DNA of 64,000 nucleotides from Pseudomonadaceae bacterium SI-3 (GCA_004010935.1 CP026511.1:2790001-2854000); one strand, 5' to 3'. Positions 48,500-61,334 are shown, counted from the stretch's first letter. Made by a program: numbers and translations. Notes: a model not told the origin generated them from the letters alone.

Positions 48500-50725
48500 A
48501 TGTCCACCCGCTCGAAGATTATCTATACCTTCACCGACGAAGCCCCGGCGCTGGCCACCTATTCGCTTCTGCCCATTGTAGAAGCCTTTGCCGCCTCCGC
48601 TGATATAGCCGTCGAAACACGTGACATCTCTCTCGCAGGGCGCATCCTTGCAAGCTTTTCCGATCAGCTGGGTGCCGACAAAGCGGTTGAAGATGACCTG
48701 GCCAAGCTTGCCGAGCTGACTAATCAGCCGGACGCCAACATCATTAAGCTCCCCAACATCAGCGCCTCCGTGCCTCAACTCAAGGCGGCCATCGCTGAAC
48801 TGCAAGCATTGGGTTATGGCATTCCCAACTTTCCAGAAGACCCGCAGACGGAAGCCGACAAAGAAGTGCGTGCGCGTTACGGCAAGGTGCTCGGTAGCGC
48901 CGTTAACCCGGTTCTGCGCGAAGGCAACTCGGACCGACGCGCCCCCGCAGCGGTAAAAACCTTTGCTCGCAAGCATCCGCACTCGATGGGCAAGTGGAGC
49001 AAGGCGTCGCAGTCGCATGCGGACTACATGCGCGGCGGCGATTTCTTCTCCAGCGAACAGTCCATCACCATGGAAGCAGCCGGCGATGTGCGCATCGAGT
49101 TTGTCGGCAAGGATGGCAAGGTTGAAGTCAAGAAGCAGCTAGCCTTGCAGGAAGGCGAAGTGCTCGACGGCATGTTCATGAGCTGCAACAAGCTGCGTGA
49201 GTTTTTCGAGCAAACGCTGCAGGACTGCAAAGAAACCGGCGTTATGTGGTCCCTGCATGTCAAGGCGACCATGATGAAAATCTCGCACCCGATCGTCTTC
49301 GGCCACGCCGTTAGCGTTTACTACAAGGACGTCTTCGACAAGTACGGCGAGCTGTTCAAAGAACTAGGCGTCAATCCAAACAATGGCATCAGCAGCGTCT
49401 ACGACAAGATCAAGTCGCTGCCCGACTCCCAGCAGGAAGAGATTCTTCACGACATCCACGCCTGCTACGCCGAGCGCCCTGAAATGGCGATGGTGGACTC
49501 TGTCAAAGGCATCACAAACCTGCACATTCCGAGCGATGTGATCGTTGATGCGTCCATGCCCGCCATGATCCGCAACTCGGGTCAGATGTGGGGCAAAGAC
49601 GGAAAGCAGAAAGACACCAAGGCGGTGATGCCAGAGAGCACCTATGCCCGCATCTATCAGGAGATGATCAACTTCTGTAAGACCAACGGTGCTTTCGATC
49701 CGGTAACCATGGGCAGCGTACCGAACGTCGGCCTGATGGCGCAGAAGGCCGAAGAGTACGGCTCCCATGACAAGACCTTCGAAATGCAAGCTGACGGCAC
49801 CATGCGCGTCGTGTTGGCCGATGGCACCGTGCTGATGCAGCACGAAGTGGAGAAAGGTGACATCTGGCGCGCGTGCCAAACCAAGGACGCACCGATTCGC
49901 GACTGGGTCAAGCTGGCCGTTACCCGCGCGCGCCAATCGGGCACGCCGGCCATCTTCTGGCTTGACCCAGAGCGCGCGCACGATCGTGAACTGCAGAAGA
50001 AGGTTGAAGCCTATCTGCAGGAGCATGACCTGAGCGACTTGGATATTCGCATCATGGGCTACAACGAAGCCATCCGCGTGAGCATGGAGCGCTTGATTCG
50101 TGGCCAGGACACCATTTCCGTGACCGGCAACGTGCTGCGCGATTACCTGACCGACCTGTTCCCGATCATGGAACTCGGCACCTCGGCAAAGATGCTGTCG
50201 ATCGTTCCCCTGATGGCAGGCGGTGGCATGTACGAGACCGGCGCCGGTGGGTCCGCACCCAAGCATGTCCAGCAGTTGATCGAAGAAAACCACCTCCGCT
50301 GGGACTCGCTCGGTGAGTTCCTGGCGTTGGCCGTGTCGCTGGAAGAGACGGGCATCAAGACCGACAACGTCAAAGCCAAACTGCTGGGCAGAACGCTGGA
50401 TGCTGCAACCGGCAAGCTGCTCGACAACAACAAGTCGCCCTCTCGTCGTACCGGTGAGCTGGACAACCGCGGCAGCCACTTCTACCTGGCGCTGTACTGG
50501 GCGCAGGAGCTAGCAGCACAAACCGAAGATACTCAACTGCAGGCCCGTTTCGCGCCCCTGGCGAAGCAGCTACAAGACAACGAGCAAGCCATTCTCGCTG
50601 AACTGGCCGAGGTTCAGGGCAAGCCCGTGGAGATCGGCGGCTATTACCGCTCCAATCCTGAGCTGACCAGCAAAGCGATGCGTCCTAGCGCAACGTTCAA
50701 CGCCGCGCTAGCCGCCCTGGCTTGA
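48500..50725 (+). CDS. idh: Isocitrate dehydrogenase, NADP-dependent, monomeric
   Basis: 741 residues, the size of the Azotobacter-type monomeric enzyme, unrelated in size to Icd. Typical stretches are [81 protein letters not shown] [18 protein letters not shown] and [42 protein letters not shown]. It performs the same reaction as icd; carrying both isozymes is common in pseudomonads. Confidence 0.97.
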   Translation: MSTRSKIIYTFTDEAPALATYSLLPIVEAFAASADIAVETRDISLAGRILASFSDQLGADKAVEDDLAKLAELTNQPDANIIKLPNISASVPQLKAAIAELQALGYGIPNFPEDPQTEADKEVRARYGKVLGSAVNPVLREGNSDRRAPAAVKTFARKHPHSMGKWSKASQSHADYMRGGDFFSSEQSITMEAAGDVRIEFVGKDGKVEVKKQLALQEGEVLDGMFMSCNKLREFFEQTLQDCKETGVMWSLHVKATMMKISHPIVFGHAVSVYYKDVFDKYGELFKELGVNPNNGISSVYDKIKSLPDSQQEEILHDIHACYAERPEMAMVDSVKGITNLHIPSDVIVDASMPAMIRNSGQMWGKDGKQKDTKAVMPESTYARIYQEMINFCKTNGAFDPVTMGSVPNVGLMAQKAEEYGSHDKTFEMQADGTMRVVLADGTVLMQHEVEKGDIWRACQTKDAPIRDWVKLAVTRARQSGTPAIFWLDPERAHDRELQKKVEAYLQEHDLSDLDIRIMGYNEAIRVSMERLIRGQDTISVTGNVLRDYLTDLFPIMELGTSAKMLSIVPLMAGGGMYETGAGGSAPKHVQQLIEENHLRWDSLGEFLALAVSLEETGIKTDNVKAKLLGRTLDAATGKLLDNNKSPSRRTGELDNRGSHFYLALYWAQELAAQTEDTQLQARFAPLAKQLQDNEQAILAELAEVQGKPVEIGGYYRSNPELTSKAMRPSATFNAALAALA

Positions 50726-50754
50726 TCTTCGCTGGCGGTACTGCTGCATGAGAC

Positions 50755-50790
50755 AAAGAAACCCCGGCGCTAGGCCGGGGTTTCTTTTTA
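50755..50790 (+). terminator. Terminator of idh
   Basis: AAAGAAACCCCGGC (50755-50768) pairs with GCCGGGGTTTCTTT (50774-50787): a 14-bp stem followed by T residues. Confidence 0.92.
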
Positions 50791-50841
50791 CAGTGCCCGC
50801 GAACGCTACCATCGAAATCTATAGACGAGCTGAGGCCGAAC

Positions 50842-51282
50842 ATGAGCTGGCATCCACACATAACCGTGGCGACGATTGTCGAGGTCGATGGCCGCTTCCT
50901 TATGGTCGAAGAATCAAAAGGCGGCCGTTTGGTACTGAATCAACCGGCGGGGCACCTTGAACCCCACGAAACATTACGCCAAGCCGCGGTGCGCGAAACC
51001 CTAGAGGAAACCGGCTGGGAGGTCGCGCTCGCGGGTGTAGTAGGTATCTACCTATACACTGCACCTAGCAACGGCGTGACCTACCAACGCGTCTGCTTTG
51101 CGGCCACTCCGGTTCGCCATGAGCCGCACCGCGAACTCGACAGCGGCATTGTCGCAGCGCTCTGGATGACTCGAGACGAACTGGCCGACCAACCGGAACG
51201 TTGGCGCAGCGAGCTGATCCTGCGCTGCATTGATGACTATCTGGCTGGCCCGCCACACGATCTCGCCGTGATACGAGACTGA
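50842..51282 (+). CDS. nudJ: Nudix hydrolase, NudJ-like phosphatase
   Basis: 146 residues. The Nudix box GHLEPHETLRQAAVRETLEETGWE (about 39-62) is complete, and the start MSWHPHITVATIVEVDGRFLMVEE is the NudJ pattern. E. coli NudJ dephosphorylates HMP-PP, thiamine-PP and nucleoside di/triphosphates. It precedes mnmA with a 67-base gap, the usual pseudomonad arrangement. Confidence 0.92.
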   Translation: MSWHPHITVATIVEVDGRFLMVEESKGGRLVLNQPAGHLEPHETLRQAAVRETLEETGWEVALAGVVGIYLYTAPSNGVTYQRVCFAATPVRHEPHRELDSGIVAALWMTRDELADQPERWRSELILRCIDDYLAGPPHDLAVIRD

Positions 51283-51343
51283 GCGACCTTAACCGCTGGC
51301 TTGACCGGCCTGTTAGAATTGCACGCTTTGCAGTTAACCCTGA

Positions 51344-53100
<1,757 letters not shown>

Positions 53101-53146
53101 CCGCAACGCGGAGCGCAACGTGCTTACTGGCCACAGCGGCAATTAG

Positions 53147-54580
<1,434 letters not shown>

Positions 54581-54598
54581 GCGAACCCATTATTTGCA

Positions 54599-54622
54599 CG
54601 CCCGGCTGTGCCGGGCGTTTTT
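54599..54622 (+). terminator. Terminator of purB
   Basis: CGCCCGGC-TGT-GCCGGGCG followed by TTTTT, 18 bases after the purB stop and 35 bases before roxA. Confidence 0.9.
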
Positions 54623-54656
54623 ATTTGCAGCTCTTAAACAGAGCAAGGTACCTGGC

Positions 54657-55823
54657 ATGACTTCCGACACCCCTTTGCAAATCCTTGGCGGGATCAGCGC
54701 GCGCGAGTTTCTTCGTGATTATTGGCAGAAAAAACCTCTACTGGTCCGCCAGGCAATTCCCGGGTTCGAAAGCCCGGTTTCCCCAGACGAGTTGGCCGGT
54801 TTGTCTCTGGAGGAGGAAGTCGAGTCCCGCCTGGTCATCGAACATGGCGAAACTCCGTGGGAGCTGCGCCGCGGCCCCTTCAGCGAAGATAGTTACCAGA
54901 ACCTGCCGGAGCGTGACTGGACGTTGCTCGTCCAGGCCGTCGACCAATTGGTGCCGGAAGTTGCCGAGCTTATCGAGCACTTTCGCTTCCTGCCCAATTG
55001 GCGGATCGATGACGTCATGGTCAGCTTTGCAGCGCCGGGGGGCGGTGTGGGTCCGCACTTCGACAATTACGATGTATTCCTCCTCCAAGCGCATGGCCAG
55101 CGTCGCTGGCGCGTAGGTCAGATGTGCGACAGCGAGAGCAAAATGCTCAAGCATGCCGACCTGCGCATACTCGCGGATTTTCAAGGCACCGACGAATGGG
55201 TGCTCGAGCCAGGCGACATGCTTTACCTGCCGCCAAGACTCGCTCATTTCGGTACCGCCGAGGATGCGTGCATGACCTACTCGCTAGGCTTCAGGGCTCC
55301 CAGCGCAGCGGAAGTCCTCACCCATTTCACTGACTTCCTGGCGCAGTTCCTGCCTGATGAGGAACGCTACAGCGATGCCGATATGCTTCCGATCGAAGAC
55401 CCGCACCAGATCCAAAGCGACGCGCTGGATCGCCTGCGCGCGATGCTCACCGAGCATATGGGCGACGAGCGATTGCTGCTAACCTGGTTCGGCCAGTTCA
55501 TGACCGAACCGCGCTATCCGGAGCGAGTGCAGGGTCCGGAAATCGACGAGCAGGCAATGCTCGCAGCATTGGATGATGGCGCCATACTCGTGCGAAACCT
55601 GAGTGCGCGCCTGGCCTGGAGTGAAGTGGACATCGGCTTGTTGCTGTTTGCCAGCGGTCAAAGTCGGTTGCTTCCAGGTCATCTGAAGGAGCTATTGAAA
55701 ATGGTCTGTTCAGCCGATGCGCTCCATGCCGAAAATCTCGCTGGCTGGCTGAGCGACGAGGATGGGCGTAATCTCGTGCTGCAACTGGTCAAACAGGGAA
55801 GTCTGGAGTTTGCTGATGAGTGA
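54657..55823 (+). CDS. roxA: Ribosomal protein L16 arginine hydroxylase (RoxA/YcfD), 2-oxoglutarate oxygenase
   Basis: 388 residues from the ATG at 54657. JmjC-type cupin: ISAREFLRDYWQKKPLLVRQAIPGF at the start, the Fe ligands in GPHFDNYDVFLLQAHGQRRWRVG (HxD, about H125/D127) and the distal His in LYLPPRLAHFGTAED. The C-terminal winged-helix part allows dimers. It hydroxylates an Arg of L16 using O2 and 2-oxoglutarate, the product of the icd/idh reaction. It is the first of four closely packed genes. Confidence 0.94.
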   Translation: MTSDTPLQILGGISAREFLRDYWQKKPLLVRQAIPGFESPVSPDELAGLSLEEEVESRLVIEHGETPWELRRGPFSEDSYQNLPERDWTLLVQAVDQLVPEVAELIEHFRFLPNWRIDDVMVSFAAPGGGVGPHFDNYDVFLLQAHGQRRWRVGQMCDSESKMLKHADLRILADFQGTDEWVLEPGDMLYLPPRLAHFGTAEDACMTYSLGFRAPSAAEVLTHFTDFLAQFLPDEERYSDADMLPIEDPHQIQSDALDRLRAMLTEHMGDERLLLTWFGQFMTEPRYPERVQGPEIDEQAMLAALDDGAILVRNLSARLAWSEVDIGLLLFASGQSRLLPGHLKELLKMVCSADALHAENLAGWLSDEDGRNLVLQLVKQGSLEFADE

Positions 55824-56241
55824 CATAGAAGTTCGCATCGCCGACTGGCAGCAGGATAACGCCGACCTACGCCGGATTAGGGAAACTGTGTTCATTGCTG
55901 AACAGTCCGTGCCCCCGGAACTGGAGTGGGACGCAGACGATGTCGAGGCCGTGCATTTCCTTGCCTTGGAAAGCGGCTATCCGATTGGTACCGCGCGACT
56001 GCTTAATGACGGGCATATCGGTCGCGTTTCGGTATTACGCGACTGGCGCGGAATGAACGTCGGCGGCGCACTGATGAAAGCGGTCATTGAAGAAGCCGAG
56101 CGGCGCGGCCTCAACGAACAGCGACTCACCGCCCAAGTGCATGCCACATCGTTCTATGAACGCCTTGGCTTCGAAGTAGTCAGCGAAGAGTTCCTCGAGG
56201 CCGGCCTTCCCCACGTCGATATGCTACGAAAGAGCCACTAG
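55816..56241 (+). CDS. GNAT-family N-acetyltransferase
   Basis: 141 residues from the ATG at 55816, overlapping roxA by 8 bases. The acetyl-CoA loop is in RVSVLRDWRGMNVGGALMKAVIEEAERRG (about 70-98), preceded by the ElaA/YjgM-like VFIAEQSVPPELEWDADDVEAVHFLA. HATSFYERLGFEVVSEEFLEAGLPHVDML is the usual C-terminal part. Substrate unknown. Confidence 0.92.
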   Translation: MSDIEVRIADWQQDNADLRRIRETVFIAEQSVPPELEWDADDVEAVHFLALESGYPIGTARLLNDGHIGRVSVLRDWRGMNVGGALMKAVIEEAERRGLNEQRLTAQVHATSFYERLGFEVVSEEFLEAGLPHVDMLRKSH

Positions 56242-56244
56242 CAT

Positions 56245-56874
56245 ATGATGCATGACGACCCGGATCACTCTATCAGCGAAGACGCCCCGTCGATGATCGA
56301 GTTCCAATCACCGGGTCGCTTCCAGATTGATAACCCAGCGGCACAGCCTGCTCTCCAACAAGAATGGCAGGCCGCGCCGTTTACGCTAGGCGTCAGCACT
56401 ACAGTTCAAGCTTTCAATGACATGGGCGAAGCTCGTAAGCATGCGCTTGCGCTGATCGAGCAGGTTACGCGCAGCCTGAGCATCTATACGCCGGACCTGG
56501 AACCTTGGCTGTACAACCACAGCTGCATTCAAAAGGCATGCTCGCAGTTTTTACGGGCCCATCCACGCAACCACTTGCGTATCTTGGTGGGCGACTCGTC
56601 TCGCGCAGTCAAAGAAGGCCACCGCCTGGTCACTCTGAGCCGCAGATTGACTAGCAACTTGCACATTCGCCGCACCCATCAGGATTATCAACTACAAACC
56701 ACCGCGTTCCTCGTGGTCGATGCGTGCGGCATGCTGATTCGCCCGAATGCGGATCAATTCTCTGGGCATGCGTTATACCGAGACCCTGGTCGCGCTCGCC
56801 AACAACTAAGGCTATTCGACGCCGCCTGGGACCGTAGCCTTCCTGATCCCGATATGCGGAGCTTTTTGCTATGA
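56245..56874 (+). CDS. Conserved protein of unknown role downstream of the acetyltransferase
   Basis: 209 residues, starting three bases after the acetyltransferase stop. There is no signal peptide or membrane segment. The middle (ALALIEQVTRSLSIYTPDLEPWLYNHSCIQKACSQFLRAHPRNHLRILVGDS) has the alternating strand/helix look of a phospholipase D-like half domain, but the HxKxxxxD motif is missing, so an enzyme is not supported. Pseudomonads have a similar gene at this place. The stop overlaps the next gene by four bases. Confidence 0.75.
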   Translation: MMHDDPDHSISEDAPSMIEFQSPGRFQIDNPAAQPALQQEWQAAPFTLGVSTTVQAFNDMGEARKHALALIEQVTRSLSIYTPDLEPWLYNHSCIQKACSQFLRAHPRNHLRILVGDSSRAVKEGHRLVTLSRRLTSNLHIRRTHQDYQLQTTAFLVVDACGMLIRPNADQFSGHALYRDPGRARQQLRLFDAAWDRSLPDPDMRSFLL

Positions 56875-57677
56875 CTCGTCGTTTTTTCGCTGCTTGCCTG
56901 TTAGTCGTTAGCTCGGCACTTAGTGCTGCGACAGAGGTAATTCCGCTGGACTTCCGAATGGCGGAGGACGTGCTACCGATCGCCCAATCAGTTGTAGGGG
57001 ATAAGGGCAAAGTCAACGCATATGGCAACCAGCTGATTGTAAACGCGCCGTCCGCTGTGATCACTGAGCTGCGCGATGTGCTGTCCAAGCTAGATACCGA
57101 ACCTCGCCGGCTGCTTATAAGTGTCGATACCCAAAATTCGGCCGCAGGCAGCGAAAGTGGCTATCGGGTCGACGGCACAACCCGCATCGGTGACGTTGAA
57201 ATCCAGAGTGGCGACGGCGAGAAGAGAGGCAGAGACCAGGCGCGCATCATTCGTCGCAGCACCAACAGCCAAGGCGGAGGTGTTCAACAGGTCCAAGCCA
57301 CCGAGGGTTATCCTGCATTGATTCAGATAGGCCAAAGCGTACCAATCACCACCACGGGGGCCGATGGCTACGGGCAGATCTATCAACAAACTCAGTATCG
57401 GGATGTCACTCGCGGTTTCTACGCCACCGCTACGGTACAGGGGGACCGGGTGCAGGTTACGATCAGCAGCCATAACGACCGTATGAGCGCATCCCAGCCA
57501 GGCGCAATCAACGTCCAGCAAACCGATACTCGGGTCAGCGGGCGGCTCGGCGAATGGATTGAGCTCGGCGGCGTTGACGAATCTGCAAACTCCAGCGAGA
57601 ACGGAATGCTACGCAGATATTCCACAGCCGGCAGTCAAGACCTTTCCCTACGACTGAAAGTAGATACGCTGAATTAA
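56871..57677 (+). CDS. Exported protein with a short secretin-like N-domain
   Basis: 268 residues. Residues 1-20 (MTRRFFAACLLVVSSALSA) are a signal peptide. Residues about 22-80 (EVIPLDFRMAEDVLPIAQSVVGDKGKVNAYGNQLIVNAPSAVITELRDVLSKLD) match the N1-type fold of secretins, and SVPITTTGADGYGQIYQQTQYRDVTRGFYATATVQGDRVQVTISSHND recalls part of the secretin core. The length is far below a true secretin, and no pore-forming region is seen. It is translationally coupled to the preceding gene. The role is unknown; a periplasmic or outer-membrane structural role is a guess. Confidence 0.75.
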   Translation: MTRRFFAACLLVVSSALSAATEVIPLDFRMAEDVLPIAQSVVGDKGKVNAYGNQLIVNAPSAVITELRDVLSKLDTEPRRLLISVDTQNSAAGSESGYRVDGTTRIGDVEIQSGDGEKRGRDQARIIRRSTNSQGGGVQQVQATEGYPALIQIGQSVPITTTGADGYGQIYQQTQYRDVTRGFYATATVQGDRVQVTISSHNDRMSASQPGAINVQQTDTRVSGRLGEWIELGGVDESANSSENGMLRRYSTAGSQDLSLRLKVDTLN

Positions 57678-58186
57678 GAAAGTTCAGCAGACAAATAACG
57701 CTCGGTTAAGAAATGTAGTGCTTACCAAAGTTCACTACAAAAACATTTGACGAACCATTTTAGCCGGAGCATCATGGCCCCGCTCCCGCTAACCAGAGAC
57801 TCTGAAAGGGTCTCCGGATCGCGCTCAGCCAACCAGCAGAGGCGTTCCGTGACTGTACTGCCCACAAGGCGGACTGACGAGGTTGCGACTGGAACGAGTC
57901 GTCCTGAGGGACGGGGAAGCGATTAACGCATCAGCTCGAGACATAAGTTCGCTGATCCACTCAACGGCCCCGCGCCGCTGTGTGTTGGAATGCCACGATC
58001 ATTCCACAGCTAACCGAATCCTCTTGCGGTCGTAACTGCATACCCTCCTCCTCTTGGTTCAATCCTCGTCTCGGTCGATATTTCGACGCTCTGCCACGTG
58101 TTGCCCGCTTCATCAGCGCAAGCACGTAGGTTTCAGTGGGAAAAGTCGGTGCTCAACCAAACACGAATTTCTTTGAAGGATTGACC
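57678..58186. other. Long leader region upstream of aceA
   Basis: About 510 bases. A hairpin GAGACTCT-GAA-AGGGTCTC lies near 57797-57815, and TTGACG occurs just before 57754. A possible 50-codon frame is listed separately. No known riboswitch pattern is recognised. The aceA promoter must lie here. Confidence 0.5.
57774..57926 (+). CDS. Possible 50-residue reading frame in the aceA leader
   Basis: ATG at 57774 with GGAG four bases upstream, ending TAA at 57926. The product would be Arg/Ser/Thr-rich without recognisable features (MAPLPLTRDSERVSG at the start). Position and ribosome site are suggestive of a leader peptide, composition is not. Very tentative. Confidence 0.2.
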   Translation: MAPLPLTRDSERVSGSRSANQQRRSVTVLPTRRTDEVATGTSRPEGRGSD

Positions 58187-59782
58187 ATGTCCGCTTATCA
58201 AAACGACATCAAGGCCGTTGCCGCTCTGAAAGAAGCAGCTGGAAGCAGCTGGAGCGCGATTAACCCCGAATCCGTAGCACGTATGCGTACACAGAACCGT
58301 TTCAAGACCGGTCTGGAAATCGCGCAGTACACTGCCGACATTATGCGCAAGGACATGGCTGAGTACGACGCCGATACGTCCGCCTACACCCAGTCGCTAG
58401 GCTGCTGGCATGGCTTCATCGGTCAGCAGAAACTGATCTCCATCAAGAAGCATCTGAAAACCACCAATAAGCGTTACCTCTACCTGTCGGGCTGGATGGT
58501 TGCCGCACTGCGCTCCGAGTTCGGCCCGCTGCCGGACCAGTCGATGCACGAGAAGACCGCAGTCTCCGACCTGATCGAAGAGCTGTACACCTTCCTGCGC
58601 CAGGCCGACAGCCGCGAGCTGGACCTGCTGTTCACCGCTTTGGACGCCGCTCGCGAAGCCGGCGACACTGCCAAGGCCGCCGAGATCCAGTCGCAGATCG
58701 ACAACTACGAAACCCACATCGTCCCGATCATTGCCGACATTGACGCTGGTTTCGGTAACCCGGAAGCCACCTACCTGCTGGCCAAGCGCATGATCGAAGC
58801 CGGCGCATGCTGCATCCAGATCGAGAACCAGGTTTCCGATGAGAAGCAGTGCGGACACCAGGACGGCAAGGTAACCGTTCCTCATGCCGACTTCCTGGCC
58901 AAGATTGCCGCCGTCCGCTATGCATTTCTCGAGCTGGGCATCGACAACGGCGTCATCGTTGCGCGTACCGACTCTCTGGGCGCCGGTCTGACCAAGCAGA
59001 TCGCAGTGACCAAAGAGCCGGGCGACCTGGGTGACCTGTACAACTCCTTCCTTGACTGCGAAGAGATCACCGAAGCCGACCTCGGCAACGGCGACGTTGT
59101 GATCAAGCGTGAAGGCAAACTGCTGCGTCCTAAGCGCCTGCCGAGTAACCTGTTCCAGTTCCGCAAAGGCACCGGCGAAGCGCGCTGCGTCCTCGACTGC
59201 ATCACTTCGCTGCAGAACGGCGCGGACCTGCTTTGGATCGAGACTGAGAAGCCTCATGTTGGTCAGATCGCAGCCATGGTTGACGAGATCCGCAAAGAGA
59301 TCCCGAATGCCAAGCTGGTCTACAACAACAGCCCGTCCTTCAACTGGACCCTCAACTTCCGCCAGCAGGTGTTCGATGCATTCGCTGCCGAAGGCAAAGA
59401 TGTTTCCGCCTACGATCGCGCCAAGCTGATGAGCGTCGAGTACGACGAAACCGAACTGGCTCAAGTTGCCGACGAGAAGATCCGTACCTTCCAGAAGGAT
59501 GGGTCCGCTCATGCTGGTATCTTCCACCACCTGATCACCTTGCCGACTTACCACACTGCCGCACTGTCGACCGACAACCTGGCAAAAGGGTACTTCGCTG
59601 ATCAGGGCATGCTGGCCTACGTCAAAGGTGTACAGCGTGAAGAGCTGCGTCAGGGTATCGCCTGCGTCAAGCATCAGAACATGGCCGGCTCCGACATCGG
59701 CGACAACCACAAGGAGTACTTCGCTGGCGAAGCGGCTCTGAAGGCAAGCGGTAAAGACAACACCATGAACCAGTTCCACTAA
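58187..59782 (+). CDS. aceA: Isocitrate lyase (531-residue pseudomonad type)
   Basis: 531 residues from the ATG at 58187 behind GAAGGA. Active-site Cys in SDEKQCGHQDGKV (the KKCGH-type loop, with Gln in place of the second Lys as in other long bacterial forms), the metal site ADIDAGFGNPEATY and YNNSPSFNWTLNFRQQ near the C-terminus are all present. It splits isocitrate into glyoxylate and succinate, the first glyoxylate-shunt step, competing with icd/idh. It is a single-gene unit with a long leader and its own terminator. Confidence 0.96.
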   Translation: MSAYQNDIKAVAALKEAAGSSWSAINPESVARMRTQNRFKTGLEIAQYTADIMRKDMAEYDADTSAYTQSLGCWHGFIGQQKLISIKKHLKTTNKRYLYLSGWMVAALRSEFGPLPDQSMHEKTAVSDLIEELYTFLRQADSRELDLLFTALDAAREAGDTAKAAEIQSQIDNYETHIVPIIADIDAGFGNPEATYLLAKRMIEAGACCIQIENQVSDEKQCGHQDGKVTVPHADFLAKIAAVRYAFLELGIDNGVIVARTDSLGAGLTKQIAVTKEPGDLGDLYNSFLDCEEITEADLGNGDVVIKREGKLLRPKRLPSNLFQFRKGTGEARCVLDCITSLQNGADLLWIETEKPHVGQIAAMVDEIRKEIPNAKLVYNNSPSFNWTLNFRQQVFDAFAAEGKDVSAYDRAKLMSVEYDETELAQVADEKIRTFQKDGSAHAGIFHHLITLPTYHTAALSTDNLAKGYFADQGMLAYVKGVQREELRQGIACVKHQNMAGSDIGDNHKEYFAGEAALKASGKDNTMNQFH

Positions 59783-59848
59783 GAGCTGAATATGGCCCAG
59801 GCACCGCCTGGGTCAATGGTGTAACAGATGTCTTGGCATCTGCATTAA

Positions 59849-59876
59849 AGCTGCCCCGATATGGAGCGGCTTTTTT
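59849..59876 (+). terminator. Terminator of aceA
   Basis: AGCTGC pairs with GCGGCT (one G-T pair) and is followed by TTTTTT, about 67 bases after aceA. Confidence 0.75.
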
Positions 59877-59882
59877 GTTTGT

Positions 59883-60238
59883 GTACGACGCGCACACGAG
59901 ACCTAGCTAACCGCCGCCCCCTCCTCTCGCATCGCCGCTGGTCACCCCCGCCCAGACAGGGCACTACCGACAAGCCGATCACAGGCGTTCTGCATTCATC
60001 GCGGCGCTCACAACTTGCACGACGGCGTGGAGATCTCTAGACGATCTCAGTAGGCATGCTCGCCGCCACTGCTTCCTTAGCTGTGATGTGATGCACACGA
60101 CGGCGCTGACGGCGCTGCATCAACAAGCTGGCGAGCCAGCGTGAACGCTGTATCAGCCAGATGAAAGGTATATCTGATCTCGCATGCACAGCCCACCGAT
60201 AGGTAGACCTTCAGGTCTACAAGGGACGTAGCTAAAGC
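59883..60238. other. Intergenic region between aceA and oprF
   Basis: About 350 bases between two terminators. The only structure seen is a short palindrome GTAGACC-TTCA-GGTCTAC near 60203-60220. No gene is supported. Confidence 0.5.
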
Positions 60239-60240
60239 AA

Positions 60241-60277
60241 AAAAAATCCGATGCCAGAATCTGGCATCGGATTTTTT
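60241..60277. terminator. Terminator of oprF
   Basis: AAAAAATCCGATGCCAG-AAT-CTGGCATCGGATTTTTT: a 17-bp palindromic stem with A- and T-runs; on the minus strand it ends oprF transcripts about 65 bases after the stop. Confidence 0.95.
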
Positions 60278-60341
60278 GAAAAGCTTAGAAGGAGCCCAAG
60301 ACTAAGCAGGGCACCTACCAGCTAGCGAAACAAGATACGAA

Positions 60342-61334
60342 TTAACGAACCTGTGTTTCGACTTCAGCTTCTACACGACGGTTGATCTGACGACCTTCCT
60401 CAGTGCTGTTGTCAGCAACCGGGCGGGTTTCGCCGTAACCGACCGAATCGACACGCTGGCTCTCAACGCCGTACTGGTTGACCAGCACCTCGCGAACAGC
60501 CTGAGCACGACGCTCGGACAGACGCTGGTTATATTGATCGGTGCCCACCGAGTCGGTGTGACCTTCAACGGTGGTGTTGGTCTGAGGGTACTGCTGCATG
60601 AAATCAGCCAGGTTCTTGATGTCGTTGTAGCTCTCTTCGCGAACGCGGGCTTTGTCAAAATCAAACTTGACGTCCAGCTCGACGCGAACGAGTTCCGGCT
60701 CTGGCTCTGGCTCGTTGTCGACCATTGGCGCCGGTGCTGGCGCAGGGGTCGGCTCGACCTGTGCTACCTGCTGCTGAGCACCACCACCGAAGTTCAGACC
60801 GACACCTACGCCAGCCATCCACTCAGCTTCGTCCGCATCGATGTTGTACATGCCGTCAACACTTGCCTTGGCGAAGAAGTTTTCGGTGAAGTAATACTTC
60901 ACGCCAGTACCGATGTTGGCGAAGGTGCTGTGATCACGACCGCCACGTGCAGCCTGACCAATGCTTTGGTGAGCGGCACCTGCGGATACGTAAGGACGCA
61001 AACCAACGCCCGGCTGGCCGAAGTGGTAAGTGGCGTCCAGAGAAGTCAGGCTACCCTTGATATCTTTGTGCCCGCCTGCGCCGACCGGGTCCTGGGACGT
61101 CAAGTCGTGGTATTCGCCGTACGACAGACCAAGCGAAACGTCATCAGTCAGGAAGTAGCTAGCGCCAGCTCCGTACAGTTCGCCGTCACGCTGAACATCG
61201 CGCGAGCTATCGGTGAAGTAATGCTTACCGAATGCTTCCACCTCTACGGCACCTTGGCCCTGGGCCAGCGCGCTAATAGAAGTGGCGGCAACCAAAGAAC
61301 CAATTACAACGCCTAAGGTGTTTTTAAGCTTCAT
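60342..61334 (-). CDS. oprF: Major outer-membrane porin OprF (OmpA family)
   Basis: 330 residues. Signal peptide 1-24 (ending ISALAQG), an eight-strand barrel to about 160, a Pro/Ala/Glu-rich linker (QVEPTPAPAPAPMVDNEPEPEPE) and the C-terminal OmpA domain (VEGHTDSVGTDQYNQRLSERRAQAV) that binds peptidoglycan. The usual four-cysteine linker of P. aeruginosa OprF is not seen here; the linker is Pro-rich instead. It gives slow diffusion and anchors the wall. It is downstream of sigX, which is expected to transcribe it. Confidence 0.96.
   Translation of the reverse strand: MKLKNTLGVVIGSLVAATSISALAQGQGAVEVEAFGKHYFTDSSRDVQRDGELYGAGASYFLTDDVSLGLSYGEYHDLTSQDPVGAGGHKDIKGSLTSLDATYHFGQPGVGLRPYVSAGAAHQSIGQAARGGRDHSTFANIGTGVKYYFTENFFAKASVDGMYNIDADEAEWMAGVGVGLNFGGGAQQQVAQVEPTPAPAPAPMVDNEPEPEPELVRVELDVKFDFDKARVREESYNDIKNLADFMQQYPQTNTTVEGHTDSVGTDQYNQRLSERRAQAVREVLVNQYGVESQRVDSVGYGETRPVADNSTEEGRQINRRVEAEVETQVR

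Noticed and set aside
49364-50479. 371-codon frame antisense to idh
   Set aside because: High-GC shadow frame; the plus strand encodes the full monomeric isocitrate dehydrogenase.
58397-59779. 460-codon open frame antisense to aceA
   Set aside because: It mirrors the codon pattern of isocitrate lyase, has no ribosome site and no recognisable domain, whereas the plus-strand protein is complete and well known.
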